From positions 51,421,255 through 51,485,254 of the forward strand of contig JAPXFY010000018.1 in the NCBI GenBank assembly GCA_030674185.1: DNA of 64,000 bases, in the 5' to 3' direction. Made by a program: the position numbers and the translations under genes. The stretch is from Monoplex corrugatus (Eukaryota > Mollusca > Gastropoda > Littorinimorpha > Ranellidae). The notes under the pieces are model-generated. The model did not search any database. It saw nothing but the letters and a program-made list of their open reading frames with translations, and was not told the DNA's origin. This document shows positions 61,118 through 64,000 of the stretch, piece by piece; the stretch's first letter is position 1, and each line of letters opens with the position of its first letter.

Positions 61118-61912
61118 CTGTCACCATCAAAACAGGCAAACCGATTAAACCTGCCTCAAGGCAAAAAAGATTGAAATCGTTTCGAACCCACCCTTGTCTA
61201 TGATATGATCCTTCATATGTGATAAATGATGAACAAATGATGAAGTTTCCAATGAAAAAAACAAACTATTCATTCTGTTTGATGAGCTTACAAGATGAGT
61301 TTGTAGCTAAACTGTCATCACTTAAAACTAGCTCTTAAGTGAAGTAGTGGAAGCTATCAGAATGAATAAGAAGACTTTATAACATTCTATCTTCTACTCA
61401 TTGTCATCAAACTACTGCAAAAAATTGAAAAAAACATAGCAGCAGAAATGTTCATTTAATCTAAAATGTCCATACCAAAAGTCTTTTTAATCTTTCTTAC
61501 TGGAGACACAACTGACTAAACACTGCTTTAACTTAATTATCATTTTATCAGAAGTTCTCATAATTTTTTTTTGTCTTATGCTGAAAGCTATTTAACCCAT
61601 AACACTGCATGACCTGTTTAACACATATCATTTTGTACACAAAATCAAGCACAACACTGCTTTTTGTATTGCACTGTTCTGAATCACACTGCACTGTACA
61701 GTATCGTATGTATATCTTTTGGCACTATACAGTACTGTATAATTTACATCTTCTGAGACTACTATGCCTGAAGAGCAACTTAACAAAGTGCAGCAGCATC
61801 TTTTTGCTTTTTCTGGCATGGTATAATCATAAAATGGATTAAAAAATTTTTTTGTCATGGACAACTCTTGTTGCTGTGGTATCTTTTACATGCAGAAGTT
61901 CATACTGCATAC
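61118..61912. other. Intron or 5' region without recognised features
   Basis: Upstream of the first visible exon. I looked for a short exon ending in phase 0 before a GT donor with a start codon and found no convincing one. Confidence 0.5.
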
Positions 61913-62305
61913 CAATCACCATGGTGCAGTGGTTAGCACAACAGACTAATGACTGGAAGATTGTTGATTTGAATTCCATTAGTCCTGTCAAAATTGTGTG
62001 ACATTTTTTGGCCCAAATCAGCTCCTACCCGGAGCTGAGCATGCTATAAGCTCAATGGGAAGACTGGGACCATGCAGTCAAGTTTCATCTGCATCACAGT
62101 CTATGCATCACTGAAGATGTTTCTCAAATTTCCAGAATAACACCAAACTTGCTGATGCCAAGACATATCATGAAAGGAAAAGCAGAATACAGCCACGTCA
62201 AACACAGTCTCAATCCAATATGGAATGCTAAACTGTCTCAATCCAAAATGGAATTCTGCCGCATCATGATTATCATCCTTACAGCATTATAATTACCTAT
62301 TCATC
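61913..62305 (+). mobile_element. tRNA-derived SINE, copy 4 (diverged, shortened)
   Basis: A box GTGGTTAGCACAACAG and B box TTGATTTGAATTCC at the head, and the body lines up with the copy at 23725 through GAAGACTGGGACCA and CATCATGATTATCATCC. It lacks the last part and abuts the tail of a LINE on the other strand. Confidence 0.8.
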
Positions 62306-64000
62306 ATCATCATCAGGTGCCCTGCCGCATGGCGTTGGCGACCATGGACTTCCAACCATCTCTATCTCTCGTTGCCCCCAGCATCTCCCCCACCCTCTTC
62401 ATCCTCAGCCACCTTGCAAGTCCGTCCAGCATTCTCTCCCTGGGTCTACCCGGTGCTCTCTTTCCCTCCAGCTTTCCCGTTGTGACCAGGTGCTCCAAAT
62501 CCCCCTTCCTCATAAAATGGCCTATAAATGTTGCTTGTCTTTTCCTAATCTTCCTTATCAGTGATCGACTTGTGTCTGCCTCCATCAAGACTGTCTCGTT
62601 TGTTTTCTTTGCTGTCCATGGTACTCTCAACATTCTTCTGAGAAATCACATCTCGGCTGCCTCAATCCTGCTCTGGCTTTGCTTGCTGACTGTCCACGCC
62701 TCGCAACCGTACAACAGTATTGGTTCTATATAACATTCAAGGACTCTCTTTCTGATGTTAATTGATAGGCATTTGTTGGTAAGAATGCTTGTCATCTTCT
62801 TGAATGCTGTTTTGGCTTGGCCGATTCTGCCAGCTATTTCCGATGTGTATCTGCCGTCTGATGAAATGACCGTTTCTAGGTATTTGAACTTATTAACCTG
62901 TGTCAAGGTTGTGTCATTTGCTGTTATTTTGCAGGAGGGAATTTCATGTTTTTTACTAATCACCATGACTTCAGTCTTCCTGCTGTTTAGTTCCAACCCC
63001 TTACCTTTGCTTTCTGTTTCTAGTATATTCACAAGGTTTTGTAGGTCCCTTTCATTTTCTGCAATTAGCACGGTGTCATCTACGTACCGAATGTTGTTTA
63101 TCATTTTCCCTCCAACCTTTAATCCAGGGTCTTCTTCTAGGTTTCTCATGATGTTTTCGCTATATAGTGAAAACAGATCTGGTGACAAAACACAACCCTG
63201 TCTGACTCCTCTTTTGATGTTTTGAAAAGAGCTTATATTGTTTTTTATTCTCATTGCAGCTGTTTGTTCCCAGTACATATTCCTGATTATTCGTAGATCT
63301 TTTCCATCGACATTGAGTCTCTCCAGTTGGTTGATCAATTCTTCATGTCGTACCCGATCGAAAGCCTTGGTATAATCAACAAAGCATAAATACAAATCCT
63401 TATTCATCTCAACTGACCTCTCTATGATAGTTCTTAGGATGTATATGGCATTAATAGTTCCTTTCCCCTCCACAAATCCACACTGTTCTTCTGCTATTTC
63501 TCTTTTGATTCTATTCTTTGTCCTCATCATGATTATTCTTAACAGGATTTTTGTTACATGACTCATCAAACTGATTGTGCGATGGAGTTCGCATTCTATA
63601 GCCCCTGTCTTCTTTGGAAGTGCAATGAAAATTGATTTTGACATATCTTTGGGGATTTTTCCTGTGTCATAAATTTCATTTAGGAGGACTGTCCTCCAGG
63701 GCTTCAATCATCTCTGTAGTAATGTTGTCTGGTCCTGGGGCTTTTCCTGGTTTCATCTTTTTCAGTGCTGCTCTGACTTCATCTTTCATTATGGGTGGTC
63801 CTTCAAAGTTCTTTTTTATAATGTGTTCTTCGTTTCTGTCATCCTCAAAAAGGTCTTTAATGTACTCTCCCCATCTGTCTAATACCTTGTCTTTTTCCAT
63901 GATAAGCGTGCCATCTTTTGATTTTAAGCAACCAGTTGATGTGCATGTATTTTTCCTGTGAACAATTTCTTCAATTCGTCTGTACATACCCTGAGGATCC
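62306..64000 (-). mobile_element. LINE retrotransposon, continuing beyond the window
   Basis: Minus strand. The 3' end is at about 62310 with a (TGA)n tail, the usual end of RTE-type LINEs. Coding sequence runs to the window edge, so the endonuclease part may be present outside. The same family left a fragment at 32350-32965. Confidence 0.9.
62313..63987 (-). pseudogene. LINE reverse transcriptase, broken
   Basis: Order of blocks: PGKAPGPDNITTEMIEAL, then RTISLMSHVTKILLRIIMMR, LYLCFVDYTKAFDRV, GVRQGCVLSPDLFSLY, IRYVDDTVLIAE (YVDD in place of the usual YADD), CEAWTVSKQSQSRIEAAEM and [14 protein letters not shown]. Two defects: a frameshift near 63690, between the TTEMIEAL frame and the RT frame, and a stop at 62646-62648 (TGA where TGG is expected, after EAAEM). 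The frame is otherwise open, so the decay is recent. Confidence 0.9.

Overview
The window is eukaryotic, intron-rich and AT-biased. It is almost entirely the transcription unit of one gene on the minus strand: an EEA1-like early endosome tethering protein. I found 35 coding exons between 61117 (N-terminal side) and 76 (stop codon). All 35 have AG/GT splice borders and compatible phases. Joined, they give an uninterrupted frame of 1,409 codons plus stop, close to the length I recall for vertebrate EEA1 (about 1,411 residues). The first exon, with the start codon, was not found and probably lies beyond 64000. The 3' UTR continues below position 1. The layout is two N-terminal zinc fingers (exons v1 and v2), a very long coiled coil (v4-v33) and a C-terminal FYVE finger (v34-v35). 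By family knowledge the N-terminal finger binds Rab5, the FYVE finger binds PI3P, and the coiled coil spans between membranes.

The organism is probably a marine lophotrochozoan, most likely a mollusc. This is an inference from the large repeat-filled introns, the very abundant CA/TG and GA microsatellites, the tRNA-derived SINE, and the mix of RTE-like LINEs, DIRS, mariner and piggyBac-type elements. I cannot name the species.

Region by region. 1-6.7 kb: FYVE exons and a 5.9-kb intron with a TTAA-flanked 1-kb element, a dispersed repeat broken by two nested insertions, and a GC-rich tandem block. 6.7-15 kb: C-terminal coiled-coil exons, a mariner pseudogene, a 78-bp tandem duplication of an exon end, a SINE, and a foldback MITE. 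15-24.5 kb: a decayed LINE, an intron consisting of a 2.3-kb minisatellite, a LINE tail, and a SINE. 24.5-33.5 kb: tandem repeats, a CR1/L2-like LINE fragment, and a LINE fragment. 33.5-44.9 kb: an internally deleted piggyBac with TTAA sites and inverted ends, more MITEs, and a SINE. 44.9-53.3 kb: a 7.2-kb intron with MITEs, a DIRS remnant, and one of two related TTAA elements. 53.3-61.1 kb: a 566-codon open LINE reverse transcriptase, a long TG array, and the zinc finger exons. 61.1-64 kb: a SINE and a second LINE that runs off the window.

No second host gene, RNA gene, CRISPR array or bacterial feature is supported. The mobile elements all sit in introns or upstream of the first visible exon, and none breaks the reading frame of the host gene.
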